A DNA stretch of 64,000 nt. Origin: Butyrivibrio sp. Su6. Lineage in GTDB: Bacteria > Bacillota > Clostridia > Lachnospirales > Lachnospiraceae. The stretch is from positions 62,001-126,000 of the forward strand of contig NZ_FNUR01000002.1 of NCBI RefSeq assembly GCF_900108105.1, read 5' to 3'. The first letter of the stretch is position 1; every line of letters begins with the position of its first letter. The notes under the pieces are model-generated. The model was given only the letters and a program-made list of their open reading frames with translations. It searched no databases and was not told where the DNA came from. This document shows, piece by piece, positions 36,137 to 44,980 of the stretch. Both the position numbers and the translations under genes were made by a program.

Positions 36137-38347
36137 TTGAGCACAATAAGTTTCAATACGGAAACTGAATTACTGTTTAACAGAATAGAGGAAGACGAGC
36201 AGAATCTTTCGGACGCTCTCATGGGTCTTACTGAAGTAGTTGAAGGTAAGAAGGTATATTCGCGCTTTGGAAAGAACTATCTTTCATCTGTAACAGCAGA
36301 TGTTGTGGAGCAGATTCTTTTATATTGCGGGAAAGCTGGAAGAGTTGACCCGGAAGAGTTCAGTGGTAAAACTGAGGAAGAAAGAATACATAGTCTGACC
36401 AGATTTTTTGATAAAAGAGGTCTTAGTATTCATGAGGTTCAGCTAAAAAAAGGGTGGTCGAAAAATGCTTTGGGACCATTGATCATTTCTGACAATGAAA
36501 AGAAAATATATGCTGCTATTCCAAACATATTAGGCAATTATCATTATGTAGATTATAAAAGCGGAAAAAGTGTAAAGATTACCAAAAAGAATGAAGAGAA
36601 GTTTGATAGAACAGGAATTTGTTTCCTTCGCCAGTTTGAGAAAAAGAAACTTGGTATAAAAGATCTTCTTCTGTTCATGGTGAAGTCTTTGCTTGTTTCT
36701 GATATCGTTATGGCCATTGTTCTTGGGCTATTTGCAATACTTGTGAGCCTTATAGTCCCGTTTCTTATCAGGTCTTTGTTCTTTAATCTTGATGATTATA
36801 AAAGCACCACTCCGATAATTGCTTATCTTGTATTTATGGTGTGTACATCTCTTTCTGTGACACTTTTCAGGACTGTCCAGTCACAGATGATCTACAGAAT
36901 GGCTTCGAAGGTAGATCGTGACACAAGGGCTGCGACAATGGAAAGAATGCTTTCTCTCCCCACAGATTTTTTCAAGAATCATTCAGCAGGTGCCATAGCC
37001 AAGCGAATGCAGATATTCCCGATGCTTTGCGAGAGTCTTATTACCGGAGTTTTTACGACCGGTCTTATGACTATTCTAAGTATCTTTTACATTTTCCAAA
37101 TATATAATCTTGGTGGAGATCTGTTTGTAGTGGCATCTGTGACTACAATACTTAATATTGGCCTGACATTTCTGATAATCAGGAAAAAGAGCGATGTGAA
37201 TGGCCGAAGGATTGAATATGCAACCAAAGATAATGCTATTTTGGTTTCTATGATGAATGGTATCCAGACCCTTAAAGTAACATCTTCTGAAAGGAGATTA
37301 TATACTCAGTGGCTCAAGATATTTAAGCAGGAAGCAGTAGCTGAGTACAGACCCGGATTCATTGTTGTATATGGTAACGTACTGGTAAATGCAGTCTCAC
37401 TTATAGGAATTCTTTTTACTTACATTGCTGCAAATCAGATGCAGATGTATACGAATTACTATATTGCTTTTACTGCACTTTACGGTATGCTCACGGGAGT
37501 TTTTACCCAGCTTCAGGACACAGTTCCTAATGCAGCACTGGTAGTACCTATACTAAAATCTTTGGAGATACTTTTTGAGGAGAAGCCTGAAGAAAGCGAT
37601 AATAATGAGCTTGAGCATGTGGTGCCAAACAGAATAGAGTTTGATAATGTTTCTTTTAAGTATGCGGAAAACCTGCCTCTTGTAATAAAGAACCTGAATC
37701 TTAGTATAAAAGAGGGAGAGTACGTTGCCATAGTTGGAAAAAGCGGCTGTGGAAAAAGCACGATAATGCGTCTCATTTTGGGATTTGAACAGTGCACTCT
37801 TGGTAGTATCTATATAAACGGAGTAAATATTAAGAACATAGATAAAAAGTCTCTTCGCAGAAATTATGGCGTTGTCATGCAGGACAGCCGACTGTTTTCG
37901 GGAACTATTTTAAAAAACATATCTATAGCTAATCCTCAAATGACAGAGGAAGAGGCTTGGGAAGCGGCGAGAAAAGCCGGAATTGCTGATGATATTGAAA
38001 ACATGCCTATGAAGATGCACACAATCGTGGATGAAAATGCATCCTGTATATCAGGAGGTCAGAAGCAAAGAATTATTATTGCCAGAGCTTTGGCGGGAAA
38101 TCCCAAACTTCTTTTGTTTGATGAGGCGACCAGTGCACTTGATAACATTACACAGAAGGTGGTATCGGATTCCCTTAGTGAACTGAAGTGCACAAGAATA
38201 GTAATAGCTCATCGACTCTCTACTATTAAAGATTGTGATCGCATAATAATGATAGATGATGGAAGTGTTGATGAAATGGGAACCTATGAACAGCTTATGG
38301 CTAAAAATGGCAAGTTCGCTCAAATGGTGGAAAGACAAAAGCTGTGA
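36137..38347 (+). CDS. Second ABC transporter of the NHLM system, no peptidase
   Basis: A 736-residue ABC protein with a soluble N-terminal region (about 1-170) lacking C39 catalytic residues, six membrane helices (about 185-440), and an ATPase domain with IVGKSGCGKST, CISGGQKQRIIIARAL and LLLFDEATSALD. It corresponds to the ATP-binding partner that accompanies peptidase-type transporters in NHLM clusters. The start is TTG at 36137 with GAGGTG about 7 nt upstream; no in-frame ATG is near. It is the last gene of the RiPP run. Confidence 0.88.
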   Translation: MSTISFNTETELLFNRIEEDEQNLSDALMGLTEVVEGKKVYSRFGKNYLSSVTADVVEQILLYCGKAGRVDPEEFSGKTEEERIHSLTRFFDKRGLSIHEVQLKKGWSKNALGPLIISDNEKKIYAAIPNILGNYHYVDYKSGKSVKITKKNEEKFDRTGICFLRQFEKKKLGIKDLLLFMVKSLLVSDIVMAIVLGLFAILVSLIVPFLIRSLFFNLDDYKSTTPIIAYLVFMVCTSLSVTLFRTVQSQMIYRMASKVDRDTRAATMERMLSLPTDFFKNHSAGAIAKRMQIFPMLCESLITGVFTTGLMTILSIFYIFQIYNLGGDLFVVASVTTILNIGLTFLIIRKKSDVNGRRIEYATKDNAILVSMMNGIQTLKVTSSERRLYTQWLKIFKQEAVAEYRPGFIVVYGNVLVNAVSLIGILFTYIAANQMQMYTNYYIAFTALYGMLTGVFTQLQDTVPNAALVVPILKSLEILFEEKPEESDNNELEHVVPNRIEFDNVSFKYAENLPLVIKNLNLSIKEGEYVAIVGKSGCGKSTIMRLILGFEQCTLGSIYINGVNIKNIDKKSLRRNYGVVMQDSRLFSGTILKNISIANPQMTEEEAWEAARKAGIADDIENMPMKMHTIVDENASCISGGQKQRIIIARALAGNPKLLLFDEATSALDNITQKVVSDSLSELKCTRIVIAHRLSTIKDCDRIIMIDDGSVDEMGTYEQLMAKNGKFAQMVERQKL

Positions 38348-38382
38348 TGAGATAAGTTGATAAAATGTGGTGTGTTTAAAGG

Positions 38383-38412
38383 AGGCATGTTGTTTGCGAC
38401 ATGCTTTCTTTT
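38383..38412 (+). terminator. Terminator at the end of the RiPP cluster
   Basis: GGCATGT pairs with ACATGCT around an 8-nt loop, followed by TTCTTTT, 36 bp after the second ABC gene. Confidence 0.6.
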
Positions 38413-38566
38413 GTGCAAATAAATAGTTAGAGAAAAGCAAAATCTGAAATGATAGTTTCATACAAAGTATGTATAATTAACATGTGGAAAATGTAAGAGT
38501 ATTGTTTTCACAGAGTTGGTAGATCAGAGAAGAAAGAAAATTACTTTTATAAAATAGGAGGAAGGT

Positions 38567-40036
38567 ATGTTTTTTATAGGTGTAGATTTGGGGACTTCAT
38601 CTGTTAAGCTCGTGCTTATGGATGAAAAGGGAACTATTCATGGAACAACTTCAAGGGAATATCCTTTGTATTTTCCACAGCCCGGCTGGTCAGAACAGAA
38701 CCCTGAAGACTGGTACAGAGAGGCTGTAGATGGACTTAAGGAACTACTTAAGGATGTGGATAAGTCACAGGTTGCAGGCATCAGCTTTGGCGGACAGATG
38801 CACGGACTTGTTATCCTTGATGAGAATGACAATGTTATCCGTCCTGCTATTCTTTGGAATGACGGAAGAACACAGAAACAGGTTGATTATTTAAACGGCG
38901 AGATTGGAAAAGACAAGCTTTCAGAGTACACAGCCAATATCGCATTTGCAGGTTTCACAGCTCCTAAGATCCTTTGGGTTGAGGAGAATGAGCCTGAAAA
39001 CTTCAAAAATATCAAAAAGATAATGCTTCCTAAGGATTATCTTGCATATAAGTTTACAGGAACATTCTGCACAGATTATTCAGATGCTTCAGGAATGCTT
39101 CTTCTCGATGTTAAGAACCGCAAGTGGTCTAAGGAGATGTGCGATATCTGCCACATTACTGAGGATATGCTTCCACAGCTATTTGAAAGCTATGAGAAGG
39201 TTGGGGAACTTACAAAAGAGCTCTCTTCCGAACTTGGCTTAAATGCAGGAGTTGTAGTGGCAGCAGGTGCTGGAGACAACGCAGCAGCCGCAGTTGGAAC
39301 AGGTACAGTTGGCAACAACAGATGTAATATTTCACTTGGAACAAGCGGAACCATCTTCATGTCAGCTGACTCATTTGCAGTAGACAAGAACAATGCACTT
39401 CATTCTTTTGACCATGCAGATGGACATTTCCACCTTATGGGATGCATGCTCAGCGCAGCAAGCTGCAACAAGTGGTGGATGGATGAAATCCTTAAGACCA
39501 AGAATTATGCCGATGAGCAGAAGGGGATTGAGAAGCTTGGTGAGAACCACGTATTCTTTTTACCATATCTCATGGGAGAGAGATCACCATGGAACAATCC
39601 TAACGCACGTGCCACATTTACAGGCATCACAATGGATACAACAAGAGAAGATATGACTCAGGCTGTTCTTGAGGGCGTTGCTTTTGCTACAAGAGATATG
39701 TATGAAGTTGCAAAGTCTATCGGAGTTGCTCCAAAGAGAACAATGATCTGTGGCGGTGGAGCAAAGAGCCCTCTCTGGAGAAAGATGATCGCTAACATCC
39801 TCAACATCGAAGTTGATGTTCCTGCCTGTGAGGAAGGACCTGGAATGGGCGGCGCAATGCTTGCAATGGTAGCCTGCGGAGCATACAAGAGCGTTGAAGA
39901 GGCAGCAGCTGCAATCGTTAAGGTTGATAAGACTGAGAAGCCTGATCCTGAGCTTGTTGCAAAGTATGAGGCAAGATACCAGCAGTTTAAGAACATCTAT
40001 CCTGCACTTGCTGATACTTTTGACAAGATCATCTGA
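38567..40036 (+). CDS. xylB: Xylulokinase
   Basis: A 489-residue FGGY-family sugar kinase that phosphorylates D-xylulose. Marks are the N-terminal GVDLGTSSVKLV phosphate loop, the GISFGGQMHGLV segment with the QMHG motif of xylulokinases, AILWNDGRT, and the second-domain ISLGTSGTIF and CGGGAKSPLWR. It has a strong AGGAGG before the ATG and its own terminator. No xylose isomerase is adjacent. Confidence 0.93.
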   Translation: MFFIGVDLGTSSVKLVLMDEKGTIHGTTSREYPLYFPQPGWSEQNPEDWYREAVDGLKELLKDVDKSQVAGISFGGQMHGLVILDENDNVIRPAILWNDGRTQKQVDYLNGEIGKDKLSEYTANIAFAGFTAPKILWVEENEPENFKNIKKIMLPKDYLAYKFTGTFCTDYSDASGMLLLDVKNRKWSKEMCDICHITEDMLPQLFESYEKVGELTKELSSELGLNAGVVVAAGAGDNAAAAVGTGTVGNNRCNISLGTSGTIFMSADSFAVDKNNALHSFDHADGHFHLMGCMLSAASCNKWWMDEILKTKNYADEQKGIEKLGENHVFFLPYLMGERSPWNNPNARATFTGITMDTTREDMTQAVLEGVAFATRDMYEVAKSIGVAPKRTMICGGGAKSPLWRKMIANILNIEVDVPACEEGPGMGGAMLAMVACGAYKSVEEAAAAIVKVDKTEKPDPELVAKYEARYQQFKNIYPALADTFDKII

Positions 40037-40167
40037 TAGTTTGATGACATGTGAACACGCCTTTGATAAGGCTATCTGATAGGTGGCTATCATTTGTTTA
40101 TACTTTTATAAGACAAATGTTATCATTTGACCTATTGATTTTATAATCCATATAAGGTAATATTTAG

Positions 40168-40193
40168 GCGGATATAGCAATATATCCGCTTTT
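40168..40193 (+). terminator. Terminator of xylB
   Basis: A perfect 9-bp stem, GCGGATATA (40168-40176) with TATATCCGC (40181-40189), closes a GCAA tetraloop and is followed by TTTT. Confidence 0.85.
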
Positions 40194-40206
40194 ACAATTT
40201 ATTGTT

Positions 40207-40327
40207 CTCTTATTCAGAGTGGTGGAGGTACATAGGACCTATGAAGCCACGGCAACCCCTTGATCATTCAGGAAGGTGCCAACCTGAGCGTGCAATTCCG
40301 TTTTTTCGGACTACGAGCAATAAGAGG
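40207..40327 (+). promoter_or_regulatory. SAM-I (S-box) riboswitch aptamer of metK
   Basis: The P1 arms CTCTTATT (40207-40214) and AATAAGAG (40319-40326) enclose the S-box core: CAGAGTGGTGGAGG, GAAGCCACGGCAACC, and GGTGCCAACC followed by GAGC. It lies directly upstream of S-adenosylmethionine synthetase, so binding of SAM would shut metK off through the following terminator. Confidence 0.93.
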
Positions 40328-40341
40328 GACTTGTGATGATT

Positions 40342-40392
40342 AGTTCCACTCATTTGTGACTTGCACGCGTCATAAATCGAGTGGATTTTTTA
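40342..40392 (+). terminator. Riboswitch expression-platform terminator
   Basis: TCCACTC (40346-40352) pairs with GAGTGGA (40379-40385), closing a long loop and followed by TTTTTT, 30 bp before metK. It fits a SAM-responsive transcription terminator. Confidence 0.75.
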
Positions 40393-40421
40393 GTGCCTAA
40401 AATGGCGCAGAAAGGTATTAT

Positions 40422-41612
40422 ATGGATAAATTTATTTTCACATCAGAATCAGTAACAGAAGGACATCCTGATAAAATATGCGATAACATTTCAGACGCAA
40501 TTCTTGATGCATGCATGGAACAGGATCCTATGAGCCGTGTTGCCTGCGAGACAGCAGCTTGTACAGGTTTCGTTCTTATTACAGGTGAGATCACAACAAA
40601 GGCTCACGTTGACTACGCTAAGATTGCCCGTGAGACAATCAAGGAAATCGGATACGACGATTCATCAAAGGGATTTGATGGAAACACATGCGCAGTACTT
40701 GTAGCTCTTGATCAGCAGTCAGCAGATATCGCTATGGGCGTTGACAAGGCTCTTGAAGCAAGAGAGAACCAGATGACTGATGAAGAGCTTTCAGCTATCG
40801 GTGCTGGTGATCAGGGTATGATGTTTGGTTATGCTACAAACGAGACAGATGATTACATGCCTTACGCTATCAGCCTTGCTCACAAGCTCACAAAGAAGCT
40901 TACAGAAGTAAGAAAGAACGGAACACTTCCTTACCTTAGAGCAGACGGTAAGAGCCAGGTTTCTGTTGAGTATGATGAGAATGGAAAAGTTAAGAGACTT
41001 GAAGCTATCGTAATCTCAACTCAGCATGATGAGAAGGTTACTCAGGAGCAGATCCATGAGGATATCAGAAAGTACGTTATTGATGCTGTAGTTGACGGTG
41101 CTATGGTTGATGATGCTACTAAGATCTACATCAATCCTACAGGCCGTTTCGTTATCGGTGGACCTCAGGGTGATGCAGGACTTACAGGTCGTAAGATCAT
41201 CGTTGATACATACGGCGGAGCTGCTCGTCACGGCGGCGGAGCTTTCTCAGGAAAGGACTGCACAAAGGTTGACCGTTCTGCAGCATATGCAGCTAGATAC
41301 GTTGCAAAGAATATCGTGGCAGCAGGCCTTGCAGACAGAGCAGAGATCCAGCTTTCATACGCTATCGGTGTAGCTGAACCTACATCAATTCTTGTAGATA
41401 CATTCGGAACAGGTAAGGTTTCTGATGAAGCTCTTACAACAGCAGTACGTAAGGTATTCGACCTTCGTCCTGCAGGAATCATCAAGATGCTCGACCTTCG
41501 TCGCCCTATCTACAAGCAGACAGCAGCTTACGGACACTTCGGCCGCAACGACCTTAACCTTCCTTGGGAGCAGACAGACAAGGTTGAAGAGCTCAAGGCA
41601 GCAGTTAAGTAA
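40422..41612 (+). CDS. metK: S-adenosylmethionine synthetase
   Basis: A 396-residue MAT of normal length that makes SAM from methionine and ATP. It opens [16 protein letters not shown], contains [12 protein letters not shown] and the [19 protein letters not shown] loop, and ends with the GHFGR segment. Expression is under the SAM-I riboswitch directly upstream. Cytoplasmic; it supplies SAM for the four radical SAM enzymes of the neighbouring RiPP cluster as well as general metabolism. Confidence 0.97.
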   Translation: MDKFIFTSESVTEGHPDKICDNISDAILDACMEQDPMSRVACETAACTGFVLITGEITTKAHVDYAKIARETIKEIGYDDSSKGFDGNTCAVLVALDQQSADIAMGVDKALEARENQMTDEELSAIGAGDQGMMFGYATNETDDYMPYAISLAHKLTKKLTEVRKNGTLPYLRADGKSQVSVEYDENGKVKRLEAIVISTQHDEKVTQEQIHEDIRKYVIDAVVDGAMVDDATKIYINPTGRFVIGGPQGDAGLTGRKIIVDTYGGAARHGGGAFSGKDCTKVDRSAAYAARYVAKNIVAAGLADRAEIQLSYAIGVAEPTSILVDTFGTGKVSDEALTTAVRKVFDLRPAGIIKMLDLRRPIYKQTAAYGHFGRNDLNLPWEQTDKVEELKAAVK

Positions 41613-41705
41613 TATAAATGCAATAAGAACTATCATGAGCCAATTGGAATGTTTCATGTTGACTTTGGAATAGTACATGTTGATTTTTGGTAGGATAAAA
41701 ATTCG

Positions 41706-41744
41706 TCCTCAGCCACCCTGTATGGGTTGGCTGAGGATTTTTTT
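41706..41744 (+). terminator. Terminator of metK
   Basis: TCCTCAGCCA (41706-41715) pairs with TGGCTGAGGA (41728-41737), extended inward by CCC/GGG, and is followed by seven T. Confidence 0.9.
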
Positions 41745-41911
41745 GTAATCTCAGCTTGTTGATAAGACCATCTCTCTGGACTTTCTTGGAAAAGTTTAGA
41801 TTGCGGCTCTGAATCCAGGAACAGTAGAGGTGGCTGCTTTCAAGAATGTGTAGGGCTATATGCTCATTTCACTGTGACAATCTGGAGATAGGAACTGATG
41901 TAGGAGTGGAT

Positions 41912-42294
41912 GTAGGATAAATGCTTAGATATTGTTCATCTTATCCTATGGACTTAACAATCCGTATAGTGTGTTTTCTCATGAGTAGGATAACTGCTTG
42001 ATTTTAGCGCTTTTTATCCCACTCTTCTTATCATTTTTGTTAACAATTCTGTTGATTTGTGGGATAAAAACGATAGTTTTTTCGCGTTTATCCTACTTTC
42101 ATTCAAGCGCAGTGTTCAGAAGGCTGAAAATGTAGGATAACTTCAATAGAATTTCAGTTTTTATCCCACGCCTCCGAAAATCGGCTTGGATTGAATAGGA
42201 TAAGTATTATAATTCTTTCGCTTTTATCCTACATCACAGCAGGATTGCTAGGACATAATAGGATAAACGTTACAGTTTTTTGATCTTATCCCAC
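41912..42294. repeat. Array of six ~38-bp palindromic units (GTAGGATAA ... TTATCC(T/C)AC)
   Basis: Units start at 41912, 41985, 42059, 42132, 42195 and 42258 and are 37-38 bp long. Each has a 9-nt left arm (G/A-T-A/G-GGATAA) and an inverted right arm (TTATCC-T/C-A-C), with about 20 variable bases between. Start-to-start distances are 73, 74, 73, 63 and 63 bp. The sequence between arms and between units is not conserved. Confidence 0.85.
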
Positions 42295-42350
42295 ATCTCA
42301 GTTAATCTCACTTTTATCCAATTTGAATCGCCAACCAATAGAAATTGCAT

Positions 42351-42586
42351 TGGGCATATAGCGCTTTTGAAAGCTTCCAGCCACCTTTGATTTTTATTAT
42401 TTTGGGCATATAGCAACTTTTTGCGAGATCAGCCACCCCTCAACTGGGCATATAGGCCGATTTCAAGACTTGGGCCACCCCTTAAAATGGTGGCTGCGGA
42501 CGGATAATCGCCGTATATGCCCAATTGCCTGCGATAAAAGCTTGGGAGAGAGGTGGCTGGAAGCTTGATATCATGCTATATGCCCA
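42351..42586. repeat. Five short units TGGGCATATAG ... GCCACC, three forward and two inverted
   Basis: Forward units begin at 42351, 42403 and 42445; inverted units occupy 42489-42523 and 42552-42586. The first and last share a longer AAGCTTCCAGCCACC and could pair. The terminal inverted repeats of the whole element contain variants of the same unit (GAGCATATAGCCC ... GCAGCC). Confidence 0.75.
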
Positions 42587-42619
42587 AAGCCGAGAAATCG
42601 GAAATTGAGCTATTGAAAA

Positions 42620-42657
42620 CATGACCTAGACATAGGAAAACCATTGATTAGGTCATG
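42620..42657. repeat. 38-bp palindromic unit with different arms (CATGACCTA ... TAGGTCATG)
   Basis: Perfect 9-nt inverted arms enclose 20 bases, giving the same 38-bp total and arm length as the TAGGATAA units, though the arm sequence is unrelated. Confidence 0.6.
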
Positions 42658-42988
42658 AATTTTGTAATTGCAAGGCGTAACAGCATGGCAATATTCGTGC
42701 AGATTGCAGATTAATATATAAATTGCCACAGTAAAATGAGCATATAGCCCTACACATTCTTGAAAGCAGCCGCCCCTACTGTTCCCATCATCTTCACCGT
42801 CGGCAGAGTATTGACGGCGTTTCCAGAAGATTCAGTCAAGGGTGGCGTACGCATTCGTAACAAAAAACATACCGATTATAAATAGAAGAAATTACAAATT
42901 ATTGGACAAAAAATGCGAAGAAAATATTTTCGTAAGTGATAATATCAGTATAGGGAACTAGCGTATTATCGAGGTATTAGGAGAGGGT

Positions 42989-44959
42989 ATGGAAATAGAG
43001 ATACTTAAGGAGTTTACACCAATTCCTTTTTGGTTTTGGAATGATTATCTTTCTGAAGAAGAAATCTTAAGACAGATGAAGGAGATGAAGGATAAGGGGG
43101 TGGATGGTTTTGTAATTCATCCCAGAAAGGGGCTGCCCTCTTCCATTGGTTATTTATCTGATGAGTATTTTCATTATGTTAAGTTCGCAGTGAAAAAAGC
43201 AAAAGAAATGGATATGAAGGTGGTGCTTTATGACGAAGCCATGTATCCTTCGGGTTCAGCCCATGGGGAAGTGGTAAAGGCCGATCCTTCTTTTGCGTCG
43301 AAGGGACTTCTAAAAAATGGTGATAGTTATGAGCTTGTTCCAAGTGGCGGCACGATCAGAGGTGTTCATCCTGGTGAAGATGACGGAGAGGAAAATGCTC
43401 CGAAGAGCGCGGACCTTTTAAATCCAAAAGCTGTAGCTAAATTTATAGAGATTACTCATGAAAAATACTACTCTGAGCTCTCGGAATACTTTGGAGATAC
43501 CATAATAGCTTTCTTTACTGATGAACCAAACATATTAGGAAGAAATTCAAGAGAGGATGTTATTCCTTGGAGTGAGGGACTTCTTGAAGAATTTAAGTCA
43601 GCAGGTGGAACTGAAGAAGAGCTGAAGTACTTGTTTGAAAGTGGATGTGTTGATAAAAGTGAGGCATTTAATGCCAAGAGTGAAAATATCGACGGTAGTG
43701 ATAATCCCAATGTCAGCAACATAAGCGTTAATAACAGTGATAACTCTATGACAGTCGAGACTGGAAATAGAGCTTTTTTGGCAAAACGTATCTACAAACA
43801 GGTTATTCATGAAAGGCTTGCTAATAGCTACTATAAACAGCTTTCCGATTGGTGCGTATCCCACGGCATCGACCTTACAGGCCACCCGGAGAAGAGCACG
43901 GACATCGGCTATCTTAAGTATTTCCAGAGACCTTGCCAGGATATAGTCTGGAGATTTGTTGAGCCTGAGGATGGTCATGCTATAGAAGGGGAACATTCCA
44001 CAATGGGAAAATGCTCCTCAGACAGTGCAAGACATCGAGGCAAAAGAAGAAACGGTAATGAGTGCTTTGGCTGCTGTGGCGAAAGGCAGGATCCAAAGCT
44101 TTTTACAGAACAGGATATGCGATGGTATCTTAACTGGCTTTTTGTCAGAGGGGTTAATCTTGTTTATCCTCATGCTTTCTACTATTCAATAAGAGAAGAC
44201 AGGGGTGACGAGCGTCCACCGGAGGTAGGACTTAATAATCCATTTTGGCCGCAGTACCGCAAGATGAGTGATTTTATCAAGAGGATGTGCTACATCAATA
44301 CGGATTCATATAATTGCGCGCAAGTTGCAATCTTGTGCGGCGCAGATACACTGTCCTGGAAAATCGCAAAGTCTCTTTTTACAAATCAGATTGAGTTTAA
44401 TTATTTGGAAGCGGAGCTCTTGCCTGAGTGCAAGATCGCAGATGGAAAGATAAGTATTGCAGCTCAGAAGTATTCGGTTCTGATCGCAGAGCAGGAAGAG
44501 TACGAATCTCTCAATGAAAGCGATAAGAATCTGTTAAAAGAGTTTGCGAAAAGTGGCGGAAAACTATTGATAGCAGGTGGAAAACTCTTGAATTCATCTG
44601 CCAGTGAAGCTGCCAGTGTAAATGGTGAGATATACGCCAATAATGCTATTAATGAAGATGATGCAGTGACTGTAAGAAATGACCAGGAACTACTACAGTT
44701 TGTTTTGAATAGTGTCTACAGAGAGCTTTTTTTTAGCGGCGATACTGATAACCTTCGATGCAGTCACATAGTTAAGGATGGAAAAGACCTGCTTATCCTC
44801 GCCAACGAAGGTATGGAGCCTATAACAGTGAATATTAAATCCGGCGAGTTTAGAGCGGTGTCACTATGGAATCCTTATACACTGGAGAGCAGAACATATG
44901 TGGAAAACATGACCATTGAGCCGTGCGATCTGTGGATTATGGAATTAGAAGCGCAGTAA
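42989..44959 (+). CDS. GH106-like putative alpha-L-rhamnosidase
   Basis: A 656-residue cytoplasmic protein starting with a barrel of the type seen in GH106: PFWFWNDYLSEEEILRQM, GVDGFVIHPRKGL, VVLYDEAMYPSG, and FFTDEPNIL. Around residues 225-250 there is an Asn/Ser-rich insertion. Known GH106 rhamnosidases are far longer (about 1000 residues or more), so this would be a short relative lacking accessory domains; other activities are possible. It precedes a GH115 gene by 21 bp, pointing to side-chain removal from xylan- or pectin-derived fragments. AGGAGAGGG precedes the ATG. Confidence 0.6.
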   Translation: MEIEILKEFTPIPFWFWNDYLSEEEILRQMKEMKDKGVDGFVIHPRKGLPSSIGYLSDEYFHYVKFAVKKAKEMDMKVVLYDEAMYPSGSAHGEVVKADPSFASKGLLKNGDSYELVPSGGTIRGVHPGEDDGEENAPKSADLLNPKAVAKFIEITHEKYYSELSEYFGDTIIAFFTDEPNILGRNSREDVIPWSEGLLEEFKSAGGTEEELKYLFESGCVDKSEAFNAKSENIDGSDNPNVSNISVNNSDNSMTVETGNRAFLAKRIYKQVIHERLANSYYKQLSDWCVSHGIDLTGHPEKSTDIGYLKYFQRPCQDIVWRFVEPEDGHAIEGEHSTMGKCSSDSARHRGKRRNGNECFGCCGERQDPKLFTEQDMRWYLNWLFVRGVNLVYPHAFYYSIREDRGDERPPEVGLNNPFWPQYRKMSDFIKRMCYINTDSYNCAQVAILCGADTLSWKIAKSLFTNQIEFNYLEAELLPECKIADGKISIAAQKYSVLIAEQEEYESLNESDKNLLKEFAKSGGKLLIAGGKLLNSSASEAASVNGEIYANNAINEDDAVTVRNDQELLQFVLNSVYRELFFSGDTDNLRCSHIVKDGKDLLILANEGMEPITVNIKSGEFRAVSLWNPYTLESRTYVENMTIEPCDLWIMELEAQ

Positions 44960-44980
44960 TTTTTATAAAGGGGGATATGC

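Larger units (their letters stand above)
41818..42785. repeat. 968-bp non-coding element bounded by 66-bp inverted repeats
   Basis: The left end (41818-41883) and right end (42720-42785) are inverted copies that differ at five of 66 positions, all transitions. The interior contains three kinds of short repeated units listed separately, and no convincing gene. No target-site duplication was found next to the ends. It fills most of the 1376-bp gap between metK and the GH106-like gene. Confidence 0.8.

Noticed and set aside
38390-38425. Tiny frame MLFATCFLLCK after AGGAGG, as a third peptide
   Set aside because: The Shine-Dalgarno is 1 nt from the ATG and the frame overlaps the terminator hairpin; no leader or cleavage site.
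41912-42294. Possible CRISPR array
   Set aside because: Conserved parts are only 9 nt, inverted within each unit, and spacing changes from 73 to 63 bp; no cas genes.
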